Shown: one piece after another, positions 29,076 to 39,093 of the stretch
Numbering within the stretch: the first letter of the stretch is position 1
Layout: the number at the start of each line of letters is the position of its first letter
Assembly: GCF_900109855.1 (NCBI RefSeq)
Contig: NZ_FOBO01000014.1
Coordinates: forward strand, 42,989 to 106,988
Origin: Roseovarius tolerans
GTDB taxonomy: Bacteria > Pseudomonadota > Alphaproteobacteria > Rhodobacterales > Rhodobacteraceae
Direction of reading: 5' to 3'
Length of the DNA stretch: 64,000 nt
Notes under the pieces: generated by a model
Told to the model about the DNA's origin: nothing
Databases searched by the model: none
Seen by the model: the letters and a program-made list of their open reading frames with translations, nothing else
Program-made: the position numbers and the translations under genes

Positions 29076-29241
29076 ATTGGCGGTGTCGGGAGGTGCGTAA
29101 ATCTTGCTTCTGGCCTGTGCGGTTCTCCGGATCGGTTTCAGGGGTAGGGTTTTTGTGCTGGTAACTGGAACATTGGCTCGATCGGCTGGAGGCGAAGAAA
29201 AAATTTTGGCGAAGACCGGAAATGGCGCTTTGTGTCGTAGT

Positions 29242-29274
29242 CCCCGCCCTGCAACTCGTTGGCGCAAGGCGGGG
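29242..29274. terminator. hairpin after the 113-aa gene, copy 1
   Basis: A 7-bp CCCCGCC/GGCGGGG stem with a 19-nt loop, directly after the 113-aa gene's stop on the minus strand. The second cassette has a hairpin at the same place. No T run is present, so it may be an attenuator or a processing site. Confidence 0.45.
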
Positions 29275-29282
29275 ATAGAGGA

Positions 29283-29624
29283 TCACCGCTTACTATCTTC
29301 TGCCACGCGCGCCGCGCGCAGACCTTCAAGCAAAAGACAAACCTCCTCGACAGCGGGGTGTTCCGGGTCGATCATCGCAAAACGCGCGGCCTCGACACGG
29401 TCGAGATCATCGACGTGGCGCAGGCTCAGCAAGTCTTCAAGCGCATCGAGCGCGCGGTTAAGGCGGCGAGAGACCGCCGGCGCGAGGGTCAATTCATCGA
29501 CCAGCGCCTTGACGCGTTGCTCCGCCTCGGGGCCGCCGAGCAGTGACGCTGCCGAGGTCAACGCCGAGCAATTCGCAACGACGAACTGCGATAGTGGTGA
29601 AGGTGCAAACAGGTCTTTGGGCAT
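29283..29624 (-). CDS. hypothetical 113-aa protein, cassette copy 1
   Basis: Not recognised. It opens M-P-K-D-L-F-A-P-S-P and continues with helices containing N-C-S-A-L-T-S-A-A, L-L-G-G-P, R-R-L-N-R-A-L-D-A-L-E-D-L-L-S-L-R-H-V and D-L-D-R-V-E-A-A-R-F. The same landmarks occur in order in the 113-residue protein at 45617-45958, about 60% identical by eye. No signal peptide, membrane helix or enzyme motif is visible; the charge pattern suggests an all-helical bundle. The start has a good AGAAGGA site. It is the middle gene of the cassette, transcribed towards the 115-aa gene. Confidence 0.7.
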   Translation of the reverse strand: MPKDLFAPSPLSQFVVANCSALTSAASLLGGPEAEQRVKALVDELTLAPAVSRRLNRALDALEDLLSLRHVDDLDRVEAARFAMIDPEHPAVEEVCLLLEGLRAARVAEDSKR

Positions 29625-29633
29625 TCCAGATGG

Positions 29634-29673
29634 TCCTTCTCATCCGTGCCGGTCCCCAATGGACCGGTGTCAG
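29634..29673 (-). promoter_or_regulatory. structured leader of the 113-aa gene, copy 1
   Basis: On the minus strand, CUGACA is followed by a 7-bp hairpin (29649-29667, CCGGUCC/GGACCGG, 5-nt loop) and then the conserved stretch GGCACGGAUGAGAAGGACC holding the ribosome site. Copy 2 keeps the flank almost unchanged while the hairpin stem has different but still pairing bases. Confidence 0.6.
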
Positions 29674-29805
29674 CCGTCTACAGCGCTGCCCATCTGCGCC
29701 GCTTGGATAGAGAGATTGGCTGATATCGGGCCGGACGAAGAAGAAAATGGCTTCATGGGGATTGATGCAGGTGAGGGAAGACTCTTCAATCCGCCAGCCG
29801 ACGTA

Positions 29806-30297
29806 TCATGTCCGATAGAGCCGCGCCCCGGCGACCGCGATCTCGGCCCGAAACTCCCGACCGATAGCGAGGATGCCGATCCGCCGGAGGCTTCGTGGGT
29901 CGAACGTGGCCTCGGTCTTGTGCGGCGCAACCGCATCGAAGGGGATGCGAACGGACTGCCATTGGCGGGTGGTCTGGACCCCTGTACGAAACGATTGCCA
30001 GGGCCGTGTCAGCTGATCAGTGCGCAGGCGGATATCATAGGTCTCGCCGTTGCCGCAGAGGTCCAGCGCGATCCCGTCCCAGGCGCTTGCGTCGACCCCG
30101 GTGCCATCGGACCGCAGGTTGAAGGCGATCTGGATGAAGCCGCCGTTGTTGTCGAGAGAGACATCGCCGCGCAGAACAGTCGCTTCACGGCCCTGGTAGG
30201 TCTCGTGCGTCATGTCCCCGTCCGAGATGCCGCCCATCACGGCGTCGGGCACGAATTCCCAGTCTGGGTAAAGATCCATCTCGCTCGGTTCGGCCAT
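29806..30297 (-). CDS. CIA30-like (complex I intermediate-associated) protein, cassette copy 1
   Basis: A 163-residue protein of the CIA30 / NADH:ubiquinone oxidoreductase intermediate-associated family, a galactose-binding-like beta sandwich. Family signs are W-E-F-V-P-D-A-V-M-G-G-I-S-D-G near residue 13, L-R-G-D-V-S-L-D-N-N-G-G-F near 42, and R-R-I-G-I-L-A-I-G-R-E-F near the C-terminus. In bacteria the role is unclear; eukaryotic members assist assembly of respiratory complex I. No signal peptide is present. It is the first gene of the minus-strand cassette. A second copy at 46065-46450 has lost its centre. Confidence 0.78.
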   Translation of the reverse strand: MAEPSEMDLYPDWEFVPDAVMGGISDGDMTHETYQGREATVLRGDVSLDNNGGFIQIAFNLRSDGTGVDASAWDGIALDLCGNGETYDIRLRTDQLTRPWQSFRTGVQTTRQWQSVRIPFDAVAPHKTEATFDPRSLRRIGILAIGREFRAEIAVAGARLYRT

Positions 30298-30960
30298 TTC
30301 TTCTGTGCGTGCCTTTATTGCTTTTGGGCCATACTGCCACAGCCGTTAAGCTACACGTCAATCATGAAAGCAGCGAATTCCCATCGCGCCGCGTAGAATT
30401 TACCAGTTTCCGGTGCATAACGCCTGGCGCGCCGTGCTCAAGTCATCCCGCCACCTACCCTTGGTGGTTAGCAAGACGTCACCGCGTTGGTGGGCGGACA
30501 TTCCGCAAAAAGCATACCTGCCTCGCGCAGGAGTAAGTGTCAGCATACCGCCGAAAAAAGGTCTTCAATAGCCAACTCCATCAAACGCGCCCAGGCGATG
30601 CGAACGGCCCACAGCCGCCTTTGACGGACCGTCTCTGCGCTGCGGAGCAGCTTTCGCATTGCTGCCATTCGTGCATTTCGCAGCATTCTTGGAGGGTGAC
30701 TGGCCGTAGTGCAGGACAAAGTAAGCTCTCGCTACGATTGAACGAATAGCTGCTTTGGTCCGCGTTTCAGATTTTCTCTTTTGATTGCACAGGACTTGCG
30801 TACTACAGGACAGGGCGACGAAGGCTGAGAGCTTGCGGGTGAGGGGGCTGTGTTCAACTGATGCCATGGGGCCTCCCGGCGTTGTGAACCAAGAGCGGAA
30901 ATCGGCCCGGACAATGCTCTGAATCAGTTCAGCATAGAGCTCTTTCTGCGAGAAGTACCG
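30298..30960. other. 663-bp intergenic region with a dispersed repeat
   Basis: No convincing gene. A minus-strand open frame across 30565-31023 runs through a dispersed repeat and is not supported. The middle holds repeat copy A (30603-30689). The rest is medium-GC sequence with no recognised site. Confidence 0.5.
30603..30689 (+). repeat. dispersed ~85-bp intergenic repeat, copy A
   Basis: Pattern: GGCCCA, GCCGCC, a variable 15-20 nt, GCTGCG-x-x-GCAGCTTTCGCATTG, then GCCATTCGTGCAT-x-x-CGCAGCA. Four more copies lie at 40687, 43024, 44211 and 53661 in the same orientation. The GCTGCG/CGCAGC pair can fold into a hairpin. Confidence 0.7.
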
Positions 30961-31248
30961 ATGCATTTGAACCTCACCTTCCCGCCGGTTCACGATGCCA
31001 CAAAAGGAAATCCGGATGTCCACGGCGAGCGAATATGCAGGCTAGGCGTCCTGTCGATATGCGAGACGCTCCTGCTTGCCATGAACGATCACGGGCTTCT
31101 GCCAGAGCACGAGATAGTGGGCCTTCGCGACGCGGCGGCGACCCATGAGAACGCCGTCGGCATCGAATTCGAAACGGAAAGGCACCATGCCGTATCGGAC
31201 TTGATCAACGCGATCATCGCTGGCGGGAACTCTGTTCGACGCTTGTGA
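30961..31248 (+). CDS. small hypothetical protein
   Basis: A 95-residue reading frame, not recognised. The C-terminal 65 residues look protein-like: L-G-V-L-S-I-C-E-T-L-L-L-A-M-N-D-H-G-L-L, then R-D-A-A-A-T-H-E-N-A and a Ser/Asn/Ile-rich end. GAGAAG lies about 10 nt before the ATG. It lies 195 bp upstream of groES on the same strand, with the CIRCE-like site between them. Possible translation from the internal Met near residue 41 cannot be ruled out. Confidence 0.45.
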   Translation: MHLNLTFPPVHDATKGNPDVHGERICRLGVLSICETLLLAMNDHGLLPEHEIVGLRDAAATHENAVGIEFETERHHAVSDLINAIIAGGNSVRRL

Positions 31249-31362
31249 AGTGGGGCTTCGAAGATGTGCGGGAACAATTATGGATATGCATTGAAGGAAA
31301 GCAGAAAGATATTCTTTGAGGCGCTATTGTAGAACCCCTGCCGAGCCATCATTTCAATAGTA

Positions 31363-31389
31363 TTGGTGCTCCGGTATGGCGAGTGCCAA
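31363..31389 (+). promoter_or_regulatory. CIRCE-like HrcA operator upstream of groES
   Basis: TTGGTGCTC, nine bases, GAGTGCCAA. The right arm matches the CIRCE consensus GAGTGCTAA in 8 of 9 bases and the left arm in 6 of 9, with the correct spacer. It ends 54 bp before the groES start. This is the usual position for heat-shock repression by HrcA. Confidence 0.65.
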
Positions 31390-31443
31390 TGCACTTCCGA
31401 ACATCGCCATGCTCCCTTGAACATCTGAAGAAGGAGCACTCAA

Positions 31444-33413
<1,970 letters not shown>

Positions 33414-33421
33414 ATGGCGGC

Positions 33422-33446
33422 GTCCCGCGGGCAGGAGCCCCGGGAC
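33422..33446 (+). terminator. hairpin after groEL
   Basis: GTCCCG/CGGGAC arms with an inner GGGC/GCCC pair, nine bases after the groEL stop, without a T run. It may reduce read-through to the 44-aa gene. Confidence 0.45.
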
Positions 33447-33520
33447 ACCAACCCACAGTGTTGATGGAAACAAACACCGATCACTGCGTCAGAGAAAACT
33501 CAGGACCAGGAGCAATCAAA

Positions 33521-33655
33521 ATGTCCAAAGGTGACAAGCAAAGCGGCAACCGTGAAGCGAAGAAGCCCAAGAAGGTGAAGGAAAAGGTCGTTGCGACAGC
33601 CGATTTCACGAAGAGCAAAGCCTTGACCAATCTGGGTGAGCACAAGAAGAAATAG
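33521..33655 (+). CDS. 44-aa basic protein following groEL
   Basis: A small Lys-rich protein beginning M-S-K-G-D-K-Q-S-G-N-R-E-A-K-K-P-K-K-V-K. Similar short basic proteins with the N-R-E-A-K-K-P-K-K core are annotated as hypothetical in many alphaproteobacteria, and GGACCAGGAGCAA before the ATG gives a ribosome site. It lies 107 bp after groEL on the same strand. Composition suggests binding to nucleic acid, but there is no direct evidence. Confidence 0.65.
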   Translation: MSKGDKQSGNREAKKPKKVKEKVVATADFTKSKALTNLGEHKKK

Positions 33656-34091
33656 ATGATGGTGGACTCCTGTTCTGTGAACGGAATAGACATGACACAG
33701 AGTTGTCCTTGGCCGTCCTTTCTTCACCGGAGCTGCTATTCTATCCCGGGCCGATTGAGGCAGACTGTCGCTCGGCAGAGGATGAACGTGCATGTCGTAG
33801 CAAGCGCGACATAGCATGAAAAACGCGATCGAAACATGACCATTTAATGCAAACGGGACTATTTAATCGTCTGAAATTCCATGTAAATCGCCCCTGTCCA
33901 TCAATAGACAAGCAAAACTGAATTTTTAGAAGGCGGCTTTGAACGGTACCGCATTTATCGATGTAGACCGCAGCATCGGTCATGTTGGGCTCTCTGCCGA
34001 CCTCGGAGGCGGCGCAGCATTCCCGTGGTACTGTGTCTTGTCAACGTCGGGTTGTCGTTGTGTGAGGGTGCGGCGGATCGGAGGATCAGTC
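33656..34091. other. intergenic region before the recombinase
   Basis: Low-GC stretch (several A/T-rich runs between 33810 and 33940). No gene was recognised; short frames on both strands have no family-like features. It probably contains the promoter of the recombinase. Confidence 0.45.
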
Positions 34092-34724
34092 ATGGAAACA
34101 CCAAACTTACCTGCCATTCGCGCGCTTCGCCCCGCTTGGAACAAGGGCCGGATTGTCGGTCAGAAACGACCACTCAAGCCCAAACATGTCTGGGCGATCA
34201 GGGTTCGGCTTGAGCTGGCTGAGAACCATCGCGATCTGGCGCTCTTTAATCTGGCCATCGACAGCAAGCTGCGCGGCTGCGATCTGGTCGGGATGAAGGT
34301 GATCGACGTCATGGCGTCCGGCCAGCTCAAGGAACGGGCGTCTGTCCTGCAAAGCAAGACGCAGAAACCTGTCCGCTTCGAAATCTCGGAAGGCACGCGG
34401 GGTTCCCTCGACAGATGGATGCAAGACCCGCTGATGGTTCGATCCGAATACCTCTGGCCCGGCCGATTTCACGAACGTCTTCACATCTCGACCCGCCAAT
34501 ATGCACGGATTGTACGTGACTGGGTGACGTCGATTGGCTTGGAGGCGAGCGCGTACGGCACGCATTCGATGCGACGAACAAAGGTGACGCAGATCTACAG
34601 AAAGACTGGCAACCTGCGTGCAGTCCAGCTGCTGTTGGGCCACACGAAGATGGACAGCACTGTCAGATACCTTGGCGTAGAGCTGGAAGATGCACTCGCT
34701 ATCGCCGAAGCCATCGAAATCTAA
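34092..34724 (+). CDS. short tyrosine recombinase (integrase)
   Basis: A 210-residue site-specific recombinase catalytic domain. The conserved residues are Arg61 (S-K-L-R-G), a probable Lys near 89, His158-x-x-Arg161 (H-S-M-R-R), His184 (L-G-H-T-K) and nucleophile Tyr193 (V-R-Y-L-G). The N-terminal core-binding domain is missing or cut to about 35 residues, so it is shorter than usual integrases. Similar short forms are common next to accessory genes in this group. Its last 33 codons and terminator occur again at 42899-43028, beyond the catabolic block. Whether it is active is unknown. Confidence 0.85.
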   Translation: METPNLPAIRALRPAWNKGRIVGQKRPLKPKHVWAIRVRLELAENHRDLALFNLAIDSKLRGCDLVGMKVIDVMASGQLKERASVLQSKTQKPVRFEISEGTRGSLDRWMQDPLMVRSEYLWPGRFHERLHISTRQYARIVRDWVTSIGLEASAYGTHSMRRTKVTQIYRKTGNLRAVQLLLGHTKMDSTVRYLGVELEDALAIAEAIEI

Positions 34725-34730
34725 AGGCGT

Positions 34731-34752
34731 GGGCCGTCTTCACGGACGGCCC
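34731..34752 (+). terminator. terminator after the recombinase
   Basis: An 8-bp perfect GGGCCGTC/GACGGCCC stem with loop TTCACG, six bases after the stop. The displaced copy at 43009-43028 keeps a 7-bp version. Confidence 0.75.
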
Positions 34753-34821
34753 AAACCGGACATTCCTGCACTGCGTTGTGAATGACCACTGACAGATGCT
34801 TTTCACGCCAGAGATACCGCA

Positions 34822-35688
34822 CTAACCAACCACGCCGTCGTTTTCGCTCACCAACCAAGCGCACAACTCTGCAGCCTCCGGCTTTTTGGAAGCGACTGAC
34901 AAGTGATACGCCTCGTGAGCGGGGATCGATGCGGGGTGGGCAAGTTCCACCAGTCCCTGTCGCAAGGCGTGACCGGCCAGCCATTCGTTGACGAGGGCGA
35001 CGCCGTTGCCGAGCGCGGCGAGATGTAGTGCCATGCCGTAGGTGTCGGTGTGCAGGCTCGGGTCTGGCACCGGCTCGACTGCCTTGGCCCAACTTCGCCA
35101 GCCGCTGGAGGTGCCGACAGCCTCAATCAGGGGCAGCTCCTGCGGGCGCCCCACAACCGTCGGAGATTTCACCGCGATCAGGCGATCGGGTAGGATGGCC
35201 TTCGCATTCACGCCAACCTGCTGGGCCGATCCGAACCGGATTTCGATGTCGGCGCGGAGGGTATGGTAATCGTCGGGCCAGATTGCGCTGAGCAGCCTGA
35301 CCTTCAGGTTCGGATGCCGGCAGCGAAACCTCGGGAGCAACGGCGCGATAACCCAGTGCGCGACGCTGACCGAGGTGGCGATCGTGAGAAGGTCTGCAGG
35401 CTGCTCCCTGTCCATACCGACCATGGCAGTCTCCAAGGCGAGTAGCGGCACCTGGACGTTTGGGAGCAGGCGCCGGCCGGCATCTGTTAGGTCCAGACCT
35501 CGGGCGCGCCGCAGGAAAAGTGGCACGCCGAGCCGCGTCTCGAGCGACTTCACCTGCTGGCTGACGGCTGACTGAGTAAGGCCCAGTTCGTCAGCCGCAG
35601 CGGTGAAGCTAAGGTGGCGCGCGGCGGCTTCGAAGGAGCGCAGCCAGCCGAGCGGAGGAAGCGATTTTGCCATGATCAAGTGAGCCAT
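34822..35688 (-). CDS. LysR-type regulator (GcvA-like)
   Basis: A 288-residue regulator. Its helix-turn-helix is near residues 20-65 (F-E-A-A-A-R-H-L-S-F-T-A-A-A-D-E-L-G-L-T, then S-A-V-S-Q-Q-V-K), followed by a periplasmic-binding-like effector domain with I-A-T-S-V-S-V-A-H-W. The P-P-L-G-W-L-R-S-F-E-A-A-A-R-H opening is typical of the GcvA/AmpR branch. The start may be ATG 35688 or ATG 35673 (M-A-K-S-L). It is divergent from the DUF1185-hydrolase-flavin operon across 91 bp, the classic arrangement for a LysR activator of that operon. Confidence 0.85.
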   Translation of the reverse strand: MAHLIMAKSLPPLGWLRSFEAAARHLSFTAAADELGLTQSAVSQQVKSLETRLGVPLFLRRARGLDLTDAGRRLLPNVQVPLLALETAMVGMDREQPADLLTIATSVSVAHWVIAPLLPRFRCRHPNLKVRLLSAIWPDDYHTLRADIEIRFGSAQQVGVNAKAILPDRLIAVKSPTVVGRPQELPLIEAVGTSSGWRSWAKAVEPVPDPSLHTDTYGMALHLAALGNGVALVNEWLAGHALRQGLVELAHPASIPAHEAYHLSVASKKPEAAELCAWLVSENDGVVG

Positions 35689-35779
35689 AAGGTTTCGTAA
35701 TGTCTAAGCACATAAATCCGTCGTTTGTCAAAAACACCGCCGCTTCGTAGCTCTGGATCAAAGCGCACAGGAGGATGGG

Positions 35780-36379
35780 ATGACACCGGAGATCAGGAAA
35801 ATCGTGACATATGACGAGGAGGTCTTCATCGAGGGGTTTCGCGCAGCCGAGACGCCTTGGCGCATGTTCGCCGTCGCTGCCATTCTGAAGAACCCTTGGG
35901 CCGGACGTTTCGTAGAAGACCTGAAAGCAGAGATCTACGCATACGGGCCCGCGCTTGGAAAAATGATGACCGAGCGGATGATCGCCCTCGCCGGTGATGG
36001 GGAGGCGATCGAGGCCTATGGCAAGGCCGCTGTCGTGGGTCTGGATGGCGAGATCGAGCACGCATCGGGCCTCATCCACACCCTGCGTTTCGGCAACCAC
36101 TACCGGGAAGCGGTGGGCGCCAAGTCCTACCTTGCATTCACCAACACCCGCGGTCCAGCGAACGCGCCGATCATGGTGCCCTTGATGGATAAGAATGACG
36201 CCGGGCGGCGCTCGCATTACCTCACAATCCAGTTCTCGATTTCCGACGCACCGCGCGACGACGAAGTTGTCGTCGTGCTCGGTGCAGCGTTGTCTGGCCG
36301 GCCGCATCACCGCATCGGGGACCGCTACCAGGATCTCAAGGAATTGGGCCATGGCCTCGACAACCCTGCCGCGGTTTGA
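35780..36379 (+). CDS. DUF1185 / amino acid synthesis family protein
   Basis: A 199-residue protein of the family annotated as amino acid synthesis protein (DUF1185). It opens R-K-I-V-T-Y-D-E-E-V-F-I-E-G and has E-I-Y-A-Y-G-P-A-L-G and G-E-I-E-H-A-S-G-L-I-H-T-L-R-F-G-N in the middle. Catalysis is unproven; members often sit beside luciferase-like monooxygenases and flavin reductases, as here. It is the first gene of the operon; its end overlaps the alpha/beta hydrolase by 29 bp. A GGAGG site precedes the start. Confidence 0.75.
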   Translation: MTPEIRKIVTYDEEVFIEGFRAAETPWRMFAVAAILKNPWAGRFVEDLKAEIYAYGPALGKMMTERMIALAGDGEAIEAYGKAAVVGLDGEIEHASGLIHTLRFGNHYREAVGAKSYLAFTNTRGPANAPIMVPLMDKNDAGRRSHYLTIQFSISDAPRDDEVVVVLGAALSGRPHHRIGDRYQDLKELGHGLDNPAAV

Positions 36380-37139
36380 CGTCGCCGGCCTCTCGGCTAT
36401 CGACCTCGGCCAGGGCTGTCCCGTGGTGCTACTCCACGGCGTCGGCCTGAACGCGGAAGTTTGGAGACCGCAGATCGAAGGGCTGCGTGGGGCTTATCGC
36501 GTGATCGCACCGGACCTGCCTGGCCACGGGGATAGTCCCTGCCCGGAAGTGACGCCGACGCTGGAGCACTACGTGCAGAGCGTCGCGCCGCTGATCAGAT
36601 CACTCCCCGAACCCGCTCTGGTGATCGGCCATTCCATGGGTGCGATCATCGCGCTGGCGCTGGCCGCGCAAGTGCCTTCCAAGGTCTGTGCGGTGGCTGC
36701 GCTGAACACCATTTTCGAACGCTCGCCGGAAGCCTCTGCCGCCGTGCGCGCCCGCGCCACCGAGCTTGACGGAACGAACGCGCCGGACCCCGCGCCGACC
36801 CTCCTGCGCTGGTTCGGGCATGTTATGTCGCCCGAGCGCGAGGCCTGCGAGCGCTGGCTGCGCGAGGTGGATCCGAAGGGTTACAAGCTGGCCTACACGG
36901 CCTTCGCCGAAACCAACTGTCCGAGCCGTGCCGCAATAGGCTCGCTCACCTGTCCCGCTCTCTTCGCCACAGGCGCGCTGGAGCCAAATTCCACCCCTGA
37001 GATGTCACGCGCCATGGCCGCGCTGGCGCCGAGGGGCCGAGCGCTGGTCGTTGCCGGCGCGGCGCACATGATGCCGCTGACCCATGCCGAGCAGATGAAC
37101 AACGCGATCCTTGCCTTGGCGCGCGAGGTCTGGACATGA
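36351..37139 (+). CDS. alpha/beta hydrolase
   Basis: A 262-residue alpha/beta hydrolase: oxyanion segment L-L-H-G-V-G-L near 27-33, D-L-P-G-H-G-D-S near 55-62, nucleophile elbow G-H-S-M-G with Ser95, and a late His in A-A-H-M-M-P-L. The acid is probably in the C-terminal third. The layout resembles enol-lactonase/ester hydrolases acting after ring-opening. ATG 36351 overlaps the previous gene by 29 bp, and the end overlaps the next gene by four. A longer in-frame reading from 36195 would be antisense-like overlap and was not chosen. Confidence 0.85.
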   Translation: MASTTLPRFDVAGLSAIDLGQGCPVVLLHGVGLNAEVWRPQIEGLRGAYRVIAPDLPGHGDSPCPEVTPTLEHYVQSVAPLIRSLPEPALVIGHSMGAIIALALAAQVPSKVCAVAALNTIFERSPEASAAVRARATELDGTNAPDPAPTLLRWFGHVMSPEREACERWLREVDPKGYKLAYTAFAETNCPSRAAIGSLTCPALFATGALEPNSTPEMSRAMAALAPRGRALVVAGAAHMMPLTHAEQMNNAILALAREVWT

Positions 37140-38047
37140 CCACGCTCGATCCACACGCGCTGCGCCATGCCTTTGGCAGTTTCATGACTGGCGTCACGGT
37201 CGTCACGACGAAGGCTGCCGACGGCACACCACTGGGTTTCACCGCCAATTCCTTCTCCTCGGTCTCGCTCGATCCGCCGCTCCTGCTGGTGTGTCCGGGT
37301 AAGTTCCTGTCCTCCTACGACAGCTTCGCGCGGGCCTCGCGCTTCGCCGTGAACGTCCTCGCCGAAGGCCAGGAAGAGGTGGCCAATACCTTCGCGCGCT
37401 ACAAGGGTGACCGCTTCGCGCGCACTACGCACCATGGAGATGACCACGGTAACATCCTGATCGACGGAGCCGTCGCGCAATTCTCCTGCACCACGCACCG
37501 GGTCATGGAGGCCGGCGATCACGCCATTCTGGTGGGTAAAATAGAGGACTTCAATCACGATAAGGGGCGCGGCCTGGGCTATGCTGCGGGACAGTTCTTC
37601 AGCCTCGGCCTGGAACGCGCCGCGCTTGAACATGCGGGCAGAAGCGCGCTCTTGGGCGCGATCATCACGCGGGGCGACGATGTGCTCTTGGAGAAGACCG
37701 AGGCCGGCTATCGCCCGCCACAAGTGATCTCGACTGAGCGGCAGGATGTGCGTCGGACCCTTGTCAACAACATCTCATCGCGAGGCCAACCAGTCACCCT
37801 TGGGCCCGCCTACGCGGTTTTCGACGACGGAAATACCCAATGTTCTTACTTCCTGGCGCAGACCGAAGCGCCCGGCACTGTCTTCGCCCGCTGCGCAATC
37901 CGCGACATCCCCAAGGTGACCTTTGCCACCCTGGCGATTACCGACATGATGCGCCGATTCGCACTGGAGGCGGAGACCTGTAACTTCGGTCTCTACGTCG
38001 GCGATGCGCAGCGCGGCGATGTTCACCACTTGCAAGAAAGGACCTGA
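37136..38047 (+). CDS. flavin reductase with extra C-terminal domain
   Basis: Residues 1 to about 160 match flavin reductases of the DIM6/HpaC type: F-M-T-G-V-T-V-V-T-T near 16, G-F-T-A-N-S-F-S-S-V-S-L-D-P-P-L-L near 34-50, then F-A-V-N-V-L-A. Such proteins supply reduced FMN to a partner monooxygenase, here the luciferase-like gene four bases downstream. The remaining 140 residues (G-A-I-I-T-R-G-D-D-V-L-L-E-K to the end) look like a Nudix-like or other added beta domain without an obvious catalytic box. Normal partners are about 170 residues, so this is an unusual fusion. Confidence 0.82.
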   Translation: MTTLDPHALRHAFGSFMTGVTVVTTKAADGTPLGFTANSFSSVSLDPPLLLVCPGKFLSSYDSFARASRFAVNVLAEGQEEVANTFARYKGDRFARTTHHGDDHGNILIDGAVAQFSCTTHRVMEAGDHAILVGKIEDFNHDKGRGLGYAAGQFFSLGLERAALEHAGRSALLGAIITRGDDVLLEKTEAGYRPPQVISTERQDVRRTLVNNISSRGQPVTLGPAYAVFDDGNTQCSYFLAQTEAPGTVFARCAIRDIPKVTFATLAITDMMRRFALEAETCNFGLYVGDAQRGDVHHLQERT

Positions 38048-38050
38048 CGC

Positions 38051-39085
38051 ATGGATTTCTCGCTCTTCGTGCACATGGAACGCCTGGCGGACGAGCAATC
38101 GCACCAGCAGCTTAACGAGGAGCTGATTGCGCTTTGCAAGATGGCGGACGAGGCCGGGATGCGCGCCATCTGGACTGGCGAGCATCACGGGATGGAATTC
38201 ACCATCGCGCCCAACCCCCTGATGACTCTGGTAAATCTGTCCCACCACACACGAAACGTGAAACTGGGCACGGGCACCGTCATCGCCCCCTTCTGGCACC
38301 CCGTCAAGCTGGCGGGAGAGGCTGCGGCAGCCGATTTGATGACTGGCGGGCGGATCGAGTTGGGTATAGCGCGTGGCGCCTATTCCTACGAATACCAGCG
38401 GCTCATGCCCGGCATGGACGCCTGGGAGGCGGGTCAGCGCATGCGCGAAAGCACCCCGCTTTTGCCAAAGCTCTGGGCCGGCGACTGCGCGCACGAGGGC
38501 GAGTTCTACAGCTTTCCCGCCACGACTGCCGTGCCGAAACCTGTGCAGGAAGGTGGTCTACCGATCTGGATCGCCGCGCGGGATCCAAATAGCCACGAAT
38601 TTGGCGTCCACAACGGCTTCAACATCCAAGTGACGCCGCTCTGGCAGGGGATGGACGAGATCGAAACACTGATGAACCGCTTCAACGCAGCCTGCGACAG
38701 CCACGACGGCCCGCGCCCGAAGATCATGCTCTTGCATCACACCTATGTTGGCGCGGACGCGGATGACGTGGCGCTGGCGGCGCGGGAGCTTTCGCGCTTC
38801 TACTGTTACTTCGGGGCCTGGTTCCAGAACTCGCGGCCGGTCGACAAGGGTTTACTCGCGCCGCTCTCCGAGGAGGACATCGCCGGAAACGCCATGATGG
38901 CACCGGAGAATATGGCCCGGGACCTGACCATCGGCACCGCGGAAGATGTTATTGCCAAAATCAGGAAATACGAAGAGCTTGGCTATGACGAATATTCCTT
39001 CTGGATCGACAGCGGTATGAGCTTCGAGCGCAAGCGCGCCTCGCTCGCCCGTTTCATCGATCACGTCATGCCCACTTTCACGTGA
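38051..39085 (+). CDS. luciferase-like FMN-dependent monooxygenase (LLM class)
   Basis: A 344-residue bacterial-luciferase-fold monooxygenase. Family signs are W-T-G-E-H-H-G near 40-46, the L-G-T-G-T-V-I-A-P-F-W-H-P-V-K stretch near 75-89, and G-R-I-E-L-G-I-A-R-G. It uses reduced flavin from the upstream reductase and oxygen to insert one oxygen atom; in related systems this opens rings or cleaves C-N or C-S bonds. With an aldehyde dehydrogenase and a hydrolase in the same operon, a pathway ending in a carboxylic acid is likely. The substrate is unknown. Confidence 0.88.
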   Translation: MDFSLFVHMERLADEQSHQQLNEELIALCKMADEAGMRAIWTGEHHGMEFTIAPNPLMTLVNLSHHTRNVKLGTGTVIAPFWHPVKLAGEAAAADLMTGGRIELGIARGAYSYEYQRLMPGMDAWEAGQRMRESTPLLPKLWAGDCAHEGEFYSFPATTAVPKPVQEGGLPIWIAARDPNSHEFGVHNGFNIQVTPLWQGMDEIETLMNRFNAACDSHDGPRPKIMLLHHTYVGADADDVALAARELSRFYCYFGAWFQNSRPVDKGLLAPLSEEDIAGNAMMAPENMARDLTIGTAEDVIAKIRKYEELGYDEYSFWIDSGMSFERKRASLARFIDHVMPTFT

Positions 39086-39093
39086 GGTTCGAT

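Noticed and set aside
29104..30396. Plus-strand frame of 430 codons across cassette copy 1
   Set aside because: Covers both strands' intergenic elements and is antisense to three genes that are duplicated at 45-46 kb.
30565..31023. Minus-strand frame of 152 codons
   Set aside because: Its C-terminal third is a translation of the dispersed repeat; the rest has no protein-like pattern.
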